The notes: generated by a model from the sequence alone, not told the origin. 64,000 nucleotides of DNA from Lepturacanthus savala (GCA_030544235.1 CM060466.1:17665092-17729091), one strand, 5' to 3'; positions 1-10,461 are shown, numbered from the stretch's first letter. Made by a program: numbers and translations.

Positions 1-80
1 AAAAAAAAAAAAAAAACAGCAGGGTAGTCTGGGTGTATCCTTGATTTGGCTCTGCTGCTGGACTTAGTGTTACAATATGA

Positions 81-83
81 GTT

Positions 84-146
<63 letters not shown>

Positions 147-163
147 TGTGTGTGCGTGCGTGT
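81..163. repeat. (GT)n microsatellite, imperfect
   Basis: An imperfect GT run broken by TTT and GG interruptions and ending in GTGCGTGCGTGT. Open frames reading Val-Cys repeats across it are artefacts of the repeat. Confidence 0.95.
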
Positions 164-937
164 ACATACTTTTTCGTGTGCACAATGACTGCAAGTGTAC
201 GTGCACTGTACTTTTATTGGCTAAGACACCTGTCTTGATGGTGCAGCTCTCCATGAGTGACTTATACATGAGATTGGGTTGCATTTATAATGGTGTGTGT
301 ACGTATGTGTGTGTGTGTTCGTTTGAGGGATTTTGTGATGAAGGTCCGATCTGTCAAGGGAGTGATGGCTGAGGCTGGGCATCTGAAGCATTTTTAATTA
401 ATCTGCCTTTCAATCTACAGAGCTCTTCAATAAAGCTGTGCTCATTTACTTACATGCTGTCACACACACATACACAAACACATACACACACACTATGTCG
501 CTGTCACAAGCAGAGACTGTAATTGCATGCTACCCATTTCATACACACTTTTCTCTCACACATATCCACTCAGCTTACAAACAATCATCCAGACATGGAT
601 TTTATGTCCCACACATGCAGGGATGGTAATTACACACTGCTACACCTGCACAAACACTATTCAGCAACACAGAAATATTGTCTCTTACACTATAATTATT
701 CATGCCAGCACCACACACACACTGACACAAAACTTATTCCCCTCTACATGTCACAATCATCTCTTCATCCTCCTGGTTGAATGAATTCCCTTCCTTCCCT
801 TTCCTCTATGCTTTCCCTCCTGCCCCTCATTGCCTGATTAGTATTAACGCAGCAGGGCTCTTGCACCCAGACAATTAATGCGATGTGCCAGTTAACCCAA
901 TGATAAAATAAATGCTGTCTGAGGCTACACAGAGTTA
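164..937. other. No gene seen; CA-rich spacer
   Basis: Non-coding by eye. It holds a short GT run near 295-320, an imperfect CA run at 461-493 and scattered CACACA tracts up to about 735. The several overlapping short ORFs here are Thr/His-rich translations of CA-rich DNA and show no family motif. Confidence 0.6.
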
Positions 938-1341
938 CAGCTCTAGAAAAAATAAGAGACCACTGTAAAATTATCATTTTTTTCTGATTTTACTACTTAT
1001 TTACTTATGTTTTCAGACTTCAAACAACACAAAGAAACAAGATCAAATTCATTTTAAAACAACATAAAACTAATGTTTACACTTAAGAAGAGTTTAGAAA
1101 TCAATATTTGGTGCAATAACTATTATTTTTAATTACAGCTTTCATGCGTCTTTGCATGCTCTCCACAAGTCTTTACTGTTGTGTTTGGGTGACTTTATTC
1201 CATTCCTGGTACCTCTTTAAGCAGAATGAGGTGTGCATGTGTTGGAATTCATCAAACGCTGGAATGGAATGGCTGGAATACATATAGAGATGCTGATTTA
1301 AGAAAAAAATGCAGCGGTCTCTTATTTTTCTTCCAGAGCCA
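938..1341. mobile_element. Internally deleted Tc1-like DNA transposon
   Basis: A 404-bp element bounded by inverted ends: the left end reads CAGCTCTAGAAAAAATAAGA and the right end, read in reverse, GGCTCTGGAAGAAAAATAAG; both continue into GAGACC. A TA dinucleotide lies directly outside each end (936-937 and 1342-1343), as expected for Tc1/mariner target duplication. Full-length Tc1 elements are about 1.2-1.7 kb, so about three quarters is missing. The minus strand keeps the C-terminal end of the transposase. Confidence 0.88.
1096..1218 (-). pseudogene. Tc1-like transposase, C-terminal remnant
   Basis: Read on the minus strand the DNA gives YQEWNKVTQTQQ, a stop, then RLVESMQRRMKAVIKNN and SYCTKY before the terminal stop. 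This matches the well-known last segment of fish Tc1 transposases (pattern 'EWxKVTQ..RLVESMPRRMKAVI..G..T.Y'). The DDE catalytic core and the paired-type DNA-binding domain are absent and a stop lies inside the remnant, so it cannot make an active enzyme. It sits inside the deleted element at 938-1341. Confidence 0.9.
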
Positions 1342-1849
1342 TATGTTAAGTAAAGGGGAGGCTTTGAATTAAGCTTTTTTAGCACCCTAGAGTTGGAGTG
1401 ACGGAACTTTACCCAAAACCCTGGCAAAGAAAAGCAAATAATTTACATAGAGGCTCTGCAGTTTGTCTGGCTGGGAACCAACTATCACAAAATCCCTTGA
1501 GGAAGATACTGAAGCTGAAAACGTCACCTGTGCAACAGCATAGTGTCCAGACTGTGGTTGTGCTCAGCATCTCCTACATTCCACATTTACATTCCGTCAA
1601 AACATACATATGTTAAGGCTGGTGTTATTCTATATTTTTCTTTTAAGCAAATCCAGGAAAAAAATGTGTTAGTGCATCACAGTATGGGTTCATTATATTT
1701 CCTAAAATGCAGTTCCTGCAAAGGGTATTCAAACTGAAGGACAGTATGCATTAGTTGGAAGTATTTTTCAGGTGGCAGGTTAATACACATCTAGTGAATA
1801 TGCACAGCTAGCAGGGTGGTGACTGTAGGGTTTTCTCTAAATAACACTA
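1342..1849. other. No gene seen
   Basis: Unremarkable AT-rich DNA. Short ORFs here have no recognisable motif. Confidence 0.55.
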
Positions 1850-2075
1850 GGGGCCCTATTTCAACTGCAAAAAGGGAAAAAAAAGCAATTTCACGCCCGG
1901 CGCCCATGTCGCAGACAGAGAATGGAGTTGCGCTCGTTTTAGCACCAGGGGGAGTTTTGCAGGTGTGGTCTCATGCATTAACAGCACAATGTTATCTCCA
2001 GGACAGGTTGACACTGTGCACTAAGACTGACCACAGGCAGGTATTACCACACACACACCCCCTAGGTGCTATTTA
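1850..2075. mobile_element. PIF/Harbinger-like MITE fragment (tentative)
   Basis: The left side reads GGGGCCCTATTTCAACTGCA, followed by CACGCCCGGCGCCCATG, TTTTAGCACCAGGGGGAGTT, and a segment with a GCATTAACAG motif. From memory this is the pattern of a common teleost non-autonomous repeat that starts GGGCCCTATTTTAACG and carries GCGCCCGGCGC and CACCAGGGG(C)GTTTT blocks. I cannot see a matching right terminus, so it is probably truncated. Superfamily assignment is an inference. Confidence 0.5.
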
Positions 2076-4094
2076 GAAGATGTGCTGATAGGCAGATGCA
2101 AGATCTGTGGTGACTTAGCACACAGGGTAGATGGATTAGCCTATTATTGTGGAAGTGTTGGAAATGTCTGACTACATCTGACTCGTAGTGATGCTATCCA
2201 ATGATCCTCTGAACCTGGGGAGTCAAAATGCACTAAAACCCACAACTGTCTCCATTTCTCAAAGTCACAACATATTTTTTTACCAAATTAAATACTAATA
2301 AGTTTAGTCTTTATATATATATAATGTTGAATATGTGGGTGATGTGTTGTATGTCAGGAAGAGAAAACTAAGCTAAAAATTCAGTTCAGAAATCGGCTTG
2401 CAGCATTTGACTGTCAGGTCCTAGAGGGGTCGTTGGAATGGCAATATTCATGGAGATGGATTTTTATTTTTTTTGCACAGCATCAGAATGTTATGAATGT
2501 CAGAATCGTCCTACGCATTTTACTGTATGAGATGCACATGCATATGAATGTATCATTTTTTTCATCATATCTTTCATCATCATTTTCAGGATTTTAACCC
2601 TCTGAATGCTTTGAATGTTTGTCACTGTGGCTCAGTCTGAACACAGCCTTGTATATTTGTTAGTGGTGTATGTTTTTATTTTTTTATTTTTAAGGAAAAA
2701 CATGTGTATGTGTGTTTGTATGAATGACAAAGACACAGACAGACATTTCTATCTCTGTCCACTGCACAGCTATTTTTGGAGCAATTTGGGTTTTAGTGTT
2801 GTTTTTACACACACACACACACACATACACACACACACAAACACTCATTTTCCATTACAAAAAACACATACACCATACTGTGACTAACAACAGAGGAAGA
2901 CAATTTTAGTTTAAATAATTTATTCAGCTAGTCTGAAGTACCGTAAATAATCAAACGAATCCTAGAATTAAGATAGACCTCCCTTTGAAAGGGTATAAAT
3001 GTGAAAATGGCTTGTGGGGAAAATAATATGCTGAAATAAAATTATGGTTCACATGGGAAAGCAAAAAATTAATAAATAAATAATAATAAAATGTTATAGT
3101 CTATTGGCCATAGGGTGGGGATCCAGAAAGCATGAGAGATATGAAGCCGGCTGTTGTGCACAGGAAGAGTGTGACTATCCTGTATATGTCTTGATTTTGT
3201 GCATTTGTGTCTCTCCAGTATGTAATAAGTAAGTAATGTACTGTATAGGGTGTGCTCAAATAACCTTGACTTTGTGATGTTGAGTGGGAACTATAATGGA
3301 TCCTCATCTTTCAGCTGGAAACACTTTCCCCATACCTGCCTCATCTCAGCAATCCACTGCAATTCCCAAAATGAATTTCCACCCCTCAGAGAAAATGCTT
3401 AGAATTATTCTTAACCGGTGCTTGTGTGCAGGAGGTAAAACAATATTTCCACTCAACAGTGAGATTTTCCTCTGCTTTTAATATGCACCACAATCTGTAA
3501 TCTGTCGCTGTCCGATGATGGATTTTTCCCTGTATGGTTGCTCTGGGTCCACTCAGGAAAATTGTTAGCAGAAGTGGTTAGTGGCTGTACAACATGATCA
3601 ATCAGTCGCTGTCATCTGATGAGCTGAGTCTGACAGGTTCTGACACATCATGGCTCAAAATCAATTGAGTTACTGTATAACGGTCTTAGCCGTTGCTTTG
3701 CTCACTGAATATATGGCTTTTGCTGTGTGATCTAGTGTCTCTGCACATTTTTTTATTGAAGGTTAGCCATATTTCATATAAGTTTAATAATTTCTTCTAA
3801 CGTTGTGTAGTCAGTTTTCATTTCATGAGAGGAGACCTGCCGCGGCTGTAAAACGCTTCAGGAAACCGCTTTGGCAACGTTCAGCCAAAATGGCTACTCC
3901 AGAGAGAAGCCCTCATTCATTAATTACAGACTCTGACCTGAAACATTTAGTATTGATTACTTAAATCCCTAAAACGTTCTTTGTTCTTGCAACTTATCTC
4001 AACTGCAGCTGGATAATACCACATAACATCTGTTGAATTTGTTTGTGTGTGAGAGACATTTTACTTCTTCATTCCTCACGGTGCAGTGGGTCAG
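2076..4094. other. No gene seen; one CA microsatellite
   Basis: Non-coding by eye. A CA run lies at 2807-2843 and AT-rich patches near 2310 and 3065. No splice-bounded open frame with family motifs was found on either strand. Confidence 0.55.
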
Positions 4095-4215
4095 TGGTTC
4101 ATGTGTGACGTCACACCCTTGGCCCCCTCGTTGCCTAGCGATCGATTACAGGCGGTAGCGGTGGTTGCCGGGGATGACGGGCGGGAACAGTCATGGTTGC
4201 TAGGCAGCAGATAAG
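4095..4215. promoter_or_regulatory. CpG-rich spot with CRE palindrome and RFX-like half-sites
   Basis: In AT-rich surroundings this 120-bp stretch is dense in CG dinucleotides. It contains a 14-bp perfect palindrome GTGTGACGTCACAC (4103-4116) with the CREB/ATF site TGACGTCA in its centre. Three GTTGCC/GTTGCT blocks follow: GTTGCCTAGCGAT (4130-4142), GGTTGCCGGGGATGAC (4163-4178) and GGTTGCTAGGCAGC (4195-4208), which resemble RFX X-box halves. The motifs are seen; a regulatory role is inference, and no transcript start or adjacent exon is recognisable. Confidence 0.4.
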
Positions 4216-5393
4216 AACACAGGCTCACATTAATTGCATTCTGTTGCTGTGGCAGTGAAAGTGCACAGGATGATTGGATATTGCTGCGGGATGCAGGCAC
4301 ACACACACTTACCCTCATCCAAATACCCCTATAATTATTTCATGAGTTTTCTACTTTGACAGCTATCAATTGGAGCAAAGATGACTGGTTATAGGGAATG
4401 ATTACATATAACGTTGGAAAAGAAAGAAAGAAGTACTACTTTAGTGCTACTAAAGTACTAAGTACTACTTTAACCCATTTAAGTCAAGATTTTTTCAAAG
4501 ATTTCATGCATATAATTATATCAGTTGAGTCACTAACAGTTATATATCTAATTTTTATTTACCCATTTTGTAGTCTTTTATTTGCAGAAAAAAGGCATTT
4601 TAACAGCTGCATGAGTAACATTTCAAGTATAAAACAACATAGAATTAAAGGCTCATAGGCTTCAATGGGTTTGTAAGGGTGTAAAAGTAGTCGATTTTAA
4701 CTAAACTAAAGTGTAAAGCAACATCTCTATGACCATGAACAAGAGCAGGCGTCACATTGAAAATGATTCCACAGGGCGTGTGTCGAATACAAGTTACATA
4801 TGAGCTGAGATGAGCCATGAAAACATTGGATCAGCTGTTCAAAGAAGGTAAACATCAAACAGGCCCGGGGGAATCCTGTCTTATTGAAATCGCTTCCAAT
4901 GGGATGTAAAACATCATTACTTTTACAGACGAAGACGTTATCTGGTTCTTAACCAGTCGTATGCTAATAAGAACGATTTTGCAGAAAATTGCAGCCCCCC
5001 GGCGGTGATGTCTTCTCCATCAACTGTGGTCAGAGACATAATCTACATGCTCCCCTGATAGCAGAGATTTCAGTCATTTTCAGTTGATGAGAAAGTCTTT
5101 GTGTTAAGTGTGTCGTTCTGACTTTATCAAAGCTGCAATTTGAGAAACGTAACTGTTTGTGAACAGCTTTTATTTACAAAAGTACCTCATTAACCTGGCA
5201 ACCATACACATCCATCTCCTCTGAAACCTCTAGCATTTACTTCTCGTACCAGTTAAAACTGAAAAAATGGTGAAACGTGACATTGTGTCAGGGCTGATAA
5301 TCAAATTGCCTCCATATTAATCACTGTTTTTCAATTGACATGCACCTGCATCACCTCCATTTTTATCATTACAATAGACAAGCCCTGCCATGA
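4216..5393. other. No gene seen; small hairpin
   Basis: Non-coding by eye. It includes a 9-bp stem, 3-base loop hairpin at 4437-4457 (TACTTTAGT / ACTAAAGTA) inside an AGTACTACT-rich patch. The 86-residue ORF over 4398-4658 has no known motif. Confidence 0.55.
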
Positions 5394-5769
5394 TTAATCC
5401 TGTATTGCATGAAATATTACTTAGACATGGTGAAAAATGTTCTGGATGTTTTTATTACTTAAAACTCCCTGAATAATAGATACATTAAAGGTTAATAAAG
5501 TTTACTTACCCCAGATAGTGAGTTCAATTCTTTATTTGGTGAAAATAATTAAAAATTCTAAATAAAAGACAACCTTCAGTTGTGAGACGGTGATGCTCAC
5601 ATGTCAAATGTCCATGAGCAAAAGGATATTCTGGTCATGTGACCTCATAAATTGTATGTCCTTCAAAAATAAAAGCCCTCTTTCACACCTAACTGTAAAA
5701 ACATAGATTTATTATCACAGCTCTTTTAGAAAAAATTAAGATAAAATAAAATATGCTATAGAAGGTTAA
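5394..5769 (+). mobile_element. piggyBac-like MITE, family PB1, copy A
   Basis: TTAA lies at both edges (5394-5397 and 5766-5769) with TCCTGTATTGCATG just inside the left and CTATAGAAGG just inside the right, degenerate versions of the CCCTCTATTGCAT / ATGCAATAGAGGG ends seen in better copies. Internal landmarks shared by the family are GAAATATTACTTAGACATGG, ACTTACCCCAGATAGTGAGT, ATGTCAAATGTCCATGAGCA, GTCATGTGACCTCA and CACACCTAACTGTAAAAACA. No coding capacity. TTAA duplication and CCC ends are hallmarks of piggyBac transposition. Confidence 0.8.
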
Positions 5770-5799
5770 TCATTTAGCTGCCATTCATCATCAGCTACG

Positions 5800-6000
5800 T
5801 TGATAATTGCTTATTAAAATTAAATGTCCAATGTTCCAAATTCTCAAATCTGGACCGTTGGTCTGAACAAAAATAAAGTCATTTTAGACTGAATCTTCAG
5901 CTTTGGAAAACAATTACGCCATTTTCAGATTCCGGATTACAATTACTCATTTCAATACTTGATAGATTGACAAAGAAAATAGTCATCAGTGCATCCCTAG
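5800..6000 (+). repeat. Dispersed repeat family R, copy 1 (partial)
   Basis: Shares TGGACCGTTGGTCTGAACAA, AATCTTCAGCTTTGG and the run of ATTACTCATTTCAAT before ATAGTCATCAGTGCA with copies at 8733, 11061 and 12912. From memory it is a widespread percomorph repeat ending in TAGTTGCAG. It lies just downstream of the piggyBac MITE. Confidence 0.65.
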
Positions 6001-6480
6001 AGTAGAAGTAAGACTTCTACCCTCATCTTGACATGATAAACTAACATCAAGTACCAGTGGCCCCTCGCACTGCTCACAGAAGATGGTCTTGTGCATCCCA
6101 GTGTTACTTTGTGGCCGGATAAAAGCTTAAAACTATTTAGCTTCAGCTCAGAGGGAGAATGTTAAGCTCCCAAGACTCATGTTCTTGGCTTACAATGGGG
6201 GGAGTCTATTAATCACTTTGTGTACCAGTACACACACATGCTCAAGAAGGTTTTGCTTGAAGGGTGCTATGTGGTTGGCTTCACTGTCTCTCTGCCTGTC
6301 TCACTTCCTTGACTTGATTAAATCACATCTTTGTTTGCAGTGAATCTCCGTCACACTGCACACACACCAGCCCTCATGCAGGAGACGAGAGGAAATGTGA
6401 ACGAGGGCGTTAAACAGAGGGAGACACGTTCTGTGCAGTAGGAGGAAATGAAAGGACAGGAAAGGCACGTAATGTGGTAT
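6001..6480. other. No gene seen
   Basis: Plain non-coding sequence between two repeats; nothing recognisable. Confidence 0.55.
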
Positions 6481-6488
6481 GTGCCAAG

Positions 6489-7204
6489 CAGTGTTGGGAG
6501 TACGTTGCAAAAGTAATGAATTACTGTAATGCATGTAATGCAGTAATGTAAGGCATTACAGAAAAAAATGGTAATATTTTACTCTGAACAAATGTCAGTA
6601 AAATGCATTACAATGCATTTTTAATCTGGATTGAAGCAGTCATTTCTTTTTGTTTTTCCTTATGCAATTTAAATGTTTCACTTCCTTTTCCTTTTGGCTC
6701 ATCAGACAGTAGATGGAGATGAGTGAAGCTGCAGAAACGTTGGATAGCACATGCTCTAGATGGGCACACGATCATTACGTAATGTTTGTGAAACATAAGG
6801 ATTTGAAGAACATAATAGTCAAATGCACTTTGTGTGCTACACCTAAAGATCTGTTCACTTCCTGAAATGGCAGCAGTAATTTAACATTTACAGAGGAGCC
6901 ATAGTAACATGAAGTTAACAATTGAGATTCTTCAGCATCAAGAGGTTAGGAGACTTGTTGTTGAAGACATGAAAACCACTTTCAACAGTGGAATCACCAG
7001 TTTTTTGAAAACTTGTCAGCAAGATCCTTGTTGTGACTAGCAGCAATAATGACAAAGGTGAGATATATTTAGATCACTAAATCTATATTTCCAGTTATTT
7101 TAGTGAGAGTAACTTAAAATTAATGCAATAGTAGTGCAATACCTTACATTTTAAATACATTAATATTGTATTGCATTACAGTTTTGAAGTTTTCCCCAAC
7201 ACTG
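6489..7204 (+). mobile_element. hAT DNA transposon, deleted/degenerate
   Basis: A 716-bp element with inverted ends CAGTGTTGGG (6489-6498) and CCCCAACACTG (ending 7204), the classic ends of a fish hAT group. The 8 bases outside each end, GTGCCAAG (6481-6488) and GTGCCTGG (7205-7212), agree at 6 of 8, fitting the 8-bp target duplication of hAT elements. Subterminal DNA is rich in GTAATGCATTAC-type repeats. Autonomous hATs are 2.5-5 kb, so this copy has lost most of its transposase. Confidence 0.9.
6758..6910 (+). pseudogene. BED-type zinc finger remnant of hAT transposase
   Basis: The plus strand gives WAHDHYVMFVKHKDLKNIIV, then KCTLCATPKDLFTS, a stop, then NGSSNLTF. This follows the BED-finger plan of hAT transposases: an aromatic start, 'NIVVKCTLC' with the CxxC pair, 'L.TS' and 'SNL' before the expected HxxxH. 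The His pair is not recognisable and stops interrupt the frame. BED fingers bind the element's own ends. It lies inside the hAT element at 6489-7204 with its catalytic region missing. Confidence 0.8.
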
Positions 7205-7212
7205 GTGCCTGG

Positions 7213-8214
7213 CACAACAGGGGTGTAAAAGGAGATGCTTTTTAAAGCCAAACTGACAAAGGAAGAAAAGTTTCAGGTTAGAACATCAGCTGAAGGAAGG
7301 TTGAGAACAAGAGGAGAAAAAAGAAAGAAAAAGATGCTGAGAAAAGAGCAAAGTATAAAAGATGTCATCATAAGTGTGACTGAGGAACTTGTAATGTATG
7401 TATACAGCAGTACAAATGTACCTGTTCTAAATTGCCACTAACAAAAAGCCTGCTGTCATAGAGGGACAAGAGGGAAATGGAGATAATGTTCTGGATAATG
7501 GGGTAGGCTTTTAAACAGTCCCCTCAGAAACATTTATGTTGATGACAAGTGATGAGAGCTTGAGAGAGAAGTGGTCAATCACTGCATGGATTGGCTGTGG
7601 TTGGCAGTTTGTCTGTTTCGGAAAGTCGTAAAAACTGTCTTATTTTCAAGCCCTGGCTTCCTTGTCATAGATCACATGAGATCATAAAACAAATCCCCCA
7701 AAAAGTTTTCTATTATGGCTAGATCGATACCTGTAACTGTGATGCATCCTGATGGACAAAGGGGGGAAAATGAAAGTTACAAAAAAAGAAAAAAGGTGGT
7801 GAAACGCAGAGGTAATGACAAAAAAGTGGTTTGGAGAGAGAGAGGAAATGAGGAGGAAGTGCAGAGAATTTAATGGAAGTATAGAGGTGAGGAAGAGGAA
7901 AGGGGAACAGAGTGAAGGAGGACAAAAAGATTGCTGAGGAAGATACCAACAAGTCATGGCTCCACAGTTGGAAATTGCTCTTCGACGATAAGGGAGACAG
8001 AGAAAGGAGGGGATGGGGCAAAGAAAATAAAAGGGGGATCATTCTTCATTCTTCTATCATCAATTCACAATTCCATAGTAGTGCAAATTGCCCTTAACTT
8101 CACCAAGTCTCACTCATATAGCAGGTATCTGGCTGCTGATGCCCACGAGCCTTTGTATTTGCGTCTAAGAACTGAACAAAAAGTACAGAGTTTGCAGAAT
8201 CTAGCAACTCAACA
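7213..8214. other. No gene seen; purine-rich stretch
   Basis: The plus strand is strongly purine-rich from about 7255 to 7345 and 7760 to 8040 (GGAAGA / GAGGAAG blocks), which generates the long opposing ORFs there. No family motif or codon-like pattern was seen in them. Confidence 0.55.
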
Positions 8215-8408
8215 TATGGCCCATTTTACCTGAAACCACTCCGCCACAGATTTATAAGGCTTAAACAATTATATTTTATCACATAATTCCAACACAAAAT
8301 GATCAGAATCAGTCAAAATTAATCATAAACATACATGGAAAAGGAATGTTTGGTATTGTGTTGTTGTCCCAAGCGATTTGTGGCCCAATTTGCCTGATAT
8401 CACCCTCA
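8215..8408 (+). repeat. Dispersed repeat family T, copy 1
   Basis: Begins ATGGCCCATTTTACCTGA and ends GTGGCCCAATTTGCCTGATA before TCACCC. Between lie TTTATCACATAATTCCAACA, CAAAATGAT and TTTGGTATTGTGTTGT. An inverted second copy with all these blocks in order lies at 48820-49030. The two ends carry the same motif, TGGCCCAWTTTRCCTGA, in direct orientation. Class unknown. Confidence 0.75.
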
Positions 8409-8732
8409 TCATCACATAGTCAAAACGGAAGTCAAAAGAACAGTTTGCTCATATCATGTACACATTATATTCATTTGCATTAGGTTAACAATAACAAAAC
8501 AGTTGTTAATTGAAAACCAGACTAACCTGAACAAAAAGGGTATAGAGCAGGACACACTTCTGTTGAATTGACTGAAAACCTGGGTGGAAACCCCTAGAAA
8601 TTCTTGCCACTTGTTGGTCCATCAGGAGGAGTTCTCAAATATAAATTTCAAAGAAAAAAAGGAATTTTTCACAAATGTGGGCACACATCAGCAACACCAC
8701 CATATACTGTAGGTGGCAGAAAAGAATATGGC
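8409..8732. other. No gene seen
   Basis: AT-rich spacer between two dispersed repeats; nothing recognisable. Confidence 0.55.
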
Positions 8733-8990
8733 TGTAGTCGATTAATCAATTGTCTGCCAACTATTACATAAATCGTCAACTATTTTGACAATCAATTAAA
8801 AGGAAAATGTCCTGATTGTCTGGTTCTAGCTTCTCAAAACTGATTATTTTCCTTTAGTCTTCTATAACAGTAAACTGATGTAATTTTGGGTTGTAGACTA
8901 TTTTATGACCCAAACAACTAATCAATTAATCGTTTCAATAATTTCAATAATCTCTAAATTAATTGATAATAATAGTCATTAGTTGCAGCC
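8733..8990 (+). repeat. Dispersed repeat family R, copy 2
   Basis: Starts GTCGATTAATCAATTG and ends TCATTAGTTGCAGCC; the middle has CTCAAAACTGATTATTTTCC, TTCTATAACAGTAAACTGAT and TTTATGACCCAAACAACTAA. These blocks match copies 1, 3 and 4 in order and direction. The AATCGATTAATCG-type ends and lack of coding point to a non-autonomous element, probably MITE-like. Confidence 0.75.
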
Positions 8991-9680
8991 AAAGACAAGA
9001 ACAAGTTCACCTCGGTGCTGCCATGCATCCTAATGTGTTGTTTTGTTGCACTTTTTCGACTGACAAGCAATCTCTTGAGGATTGATGCTGTCAAATTATA
9101 ATTAAGTCTTCTGATTGCATGGATTTACATATTAAGTTGTGTTCCGCTGTGCGGTAGGCGGTACGACGATAGGCAGAGATAGAAGAGGAAGCGTTCAAGA
9201 ATCCCAAAAAAAAAAGGAAAGGAAAGGAGTGTAGCAGCTCGTCGTGCTCCGGGCGGAATAATACAATTAGTATGCAGCGAGGTGGTTGGTGAAGGGAGAG
9301 AAAGAGAGAGAGAGAGGGAGGGAGAGACCGACAGAGAGAGAGAAAGATTAGAACAGTTATTTAGAGACAGAAGGAATGAGATTTTCCTGAAACAATTCTG
9401 AACACCACTTGGACAAACATCACCTCCCACCTTTTTTTATACTCTCCTCCTTTTTCTAAACACCTATCTCATCCCTCTCTCTCTTTCACCTCATCTCTGT
9501 CACGATCACAATCTCTCTGTCTCTCTTTCTTTGGCTGCACCTCCTTCTCCTCCCTCCCCCATCTCCTCCCTCCATTTCCCCATCCGCTCCTTGCTTTGCA
9601 AGCTGAAATGACACTATGTTTCTTGAGTTTCATCAGAATGTGTCCAGTATCACTGAGGTGATGAGGAACTGCTTCTATGT

Positions 9681-9682
<2 letters not shown>
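8991..9682. other. CpG-rich patch and pyrimidine tract, no gene
   Basis: Between about 9143 and 9260 CG dinucleotides are frequent (CGCTGTGCGG, GGTACGACGATAGG, CTCGTCGTGC, CGGGCGG). It is followed by a GA-rich run at 9295-9345 and a CT-rich run at about 9430-9590 on the plus strand. I see no exon. Confidence 0.5.
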
Positions 9683-9756
<74 letters not shown>

Positions 9757-9757
9757 G

Positions 9758-9814
<57 letters not shown>
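9683..9814. repeat. (GT)n microsatellite, 132 bp
   Basis: Nearly pure GT repeat with two GC interruptions around 9751 and 9763. This is the longest dinucleotide run of the GT/CA type in the window and a likely length-variable site. Confidence 0.97.
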
Positions 9815-9816
<2 letters not shown>

Positions 9817-9872
9817 TATAATAGTAATAACTGTAACTTATGACTTTGTGAAACTCTGTAATCTTATGGCTT
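9815..9872 (+). repeat. Shared flank of GT microsatellite (copy 1)
   Basis: AGTATAATAGTAATAACTGT followed by AACTTATGACTTTGTGAAAC and TGTAATCTTATGGC is repeated almost exactly at 46429-46483, again directly after a GT run. The microsatellite is therefore probably part of a dispersed element. Confidence 0.8.
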
Positions 9873-9930
9873 ATAGAAAACATCCGGAGCACATAGACCA
9901 ATCATACATGCAGTTCCATTTTCTTAGTTT

Positions 9931-10352
9931 CATGCTATGTAAGTCAATGGGGCTCCATTAGGTTGTATACACTAGACATTTTCCATATTTGCATATTGTT
10001 GCCATATGGCAACATATATATTTTATCATATCAACAATCTTGAAACACTTTAAATTAAATGTAAATGAAATTAAAGTTTACTTACCCCAGATAGTGAGTT
10101 AATTTTTTATATGGTAAATAGTTTTCCCAATTCTGGATAAAAGACAACCTTTGGTTGTGAGAAAATTATGCTCATATGTCAAATATCCATGAGCAAACAG
10201 GATATCCTGGTCATGTGACCTCAAAAATTGCATGTCCTTCAAAAATAAAAGCACCCTTTTCACACCTAACTGTAAAAACAATGACTATATATCACAACTT
10301 TTTTTTATAAAAATGAAGATAAATTATTGCCATATGGCAACACTATGCAATA
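9931..10352 (+). mobile_element. piggyBac-like MITE, family PB1, copy B
   Basis: The internal PB1 landmarks are present in order: CATGCTATGTAAGTCAATGG, CTTACCCCAGATAGTGAGTT, CCATGAGCAAACAGGATATC, GTCATGTGACCTCA, CACACCTAACTGTAAAAACA. The palindrome TTGCCATATGGCAA occurs twice (near 9988 and 10328). The left terminus is missing and the right end stops at ACTATGCAATAC without the final GAGGGTTAA, so both ends are damaged. Confidence 0.8.
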
Positions 10353-10457
10353 CAAATATGTGAGCTCTTTATTCTTTATTCTTATTCTTTATTCTTAGTC
10401 CTTAGATAGTCCTTTAATGTGGAGTAATGTGCACTTCACAAGACGATGTATGGTACA

Positions 10458-10461
<4 letters not shown>
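10353..10461. repeat. Short TTCTTATTC tandem
   Basis: Near 10370-10396 TTTATTCTTATTC-like units repeat three times. Otherwise plain. Confidence 0.6.

Noticed and set aside
46..372. 108-residue ORF over the first GT repeat
   Set aside because: It is mostly Cys-Val translation of a GT microsatellite.
2594..2610. TTAACCCTCTGAATGC as another piggyBac-like end
   Set aside because: No matching internal blocks and no GGGTTAA partner within the next kilobase.
4471..4680. TTAACCCATTTAAGTC as the left end of a third TTAA-flanked MITE
   Set aside because: The right side reads GTAAGGGTG without a following TTAA and has no inverted match.
9616..9961. ORFs on both strands over the 132-bp GT run
   Set aside because: Poly Cys-Val or Thr-His artefacts of the repeat.
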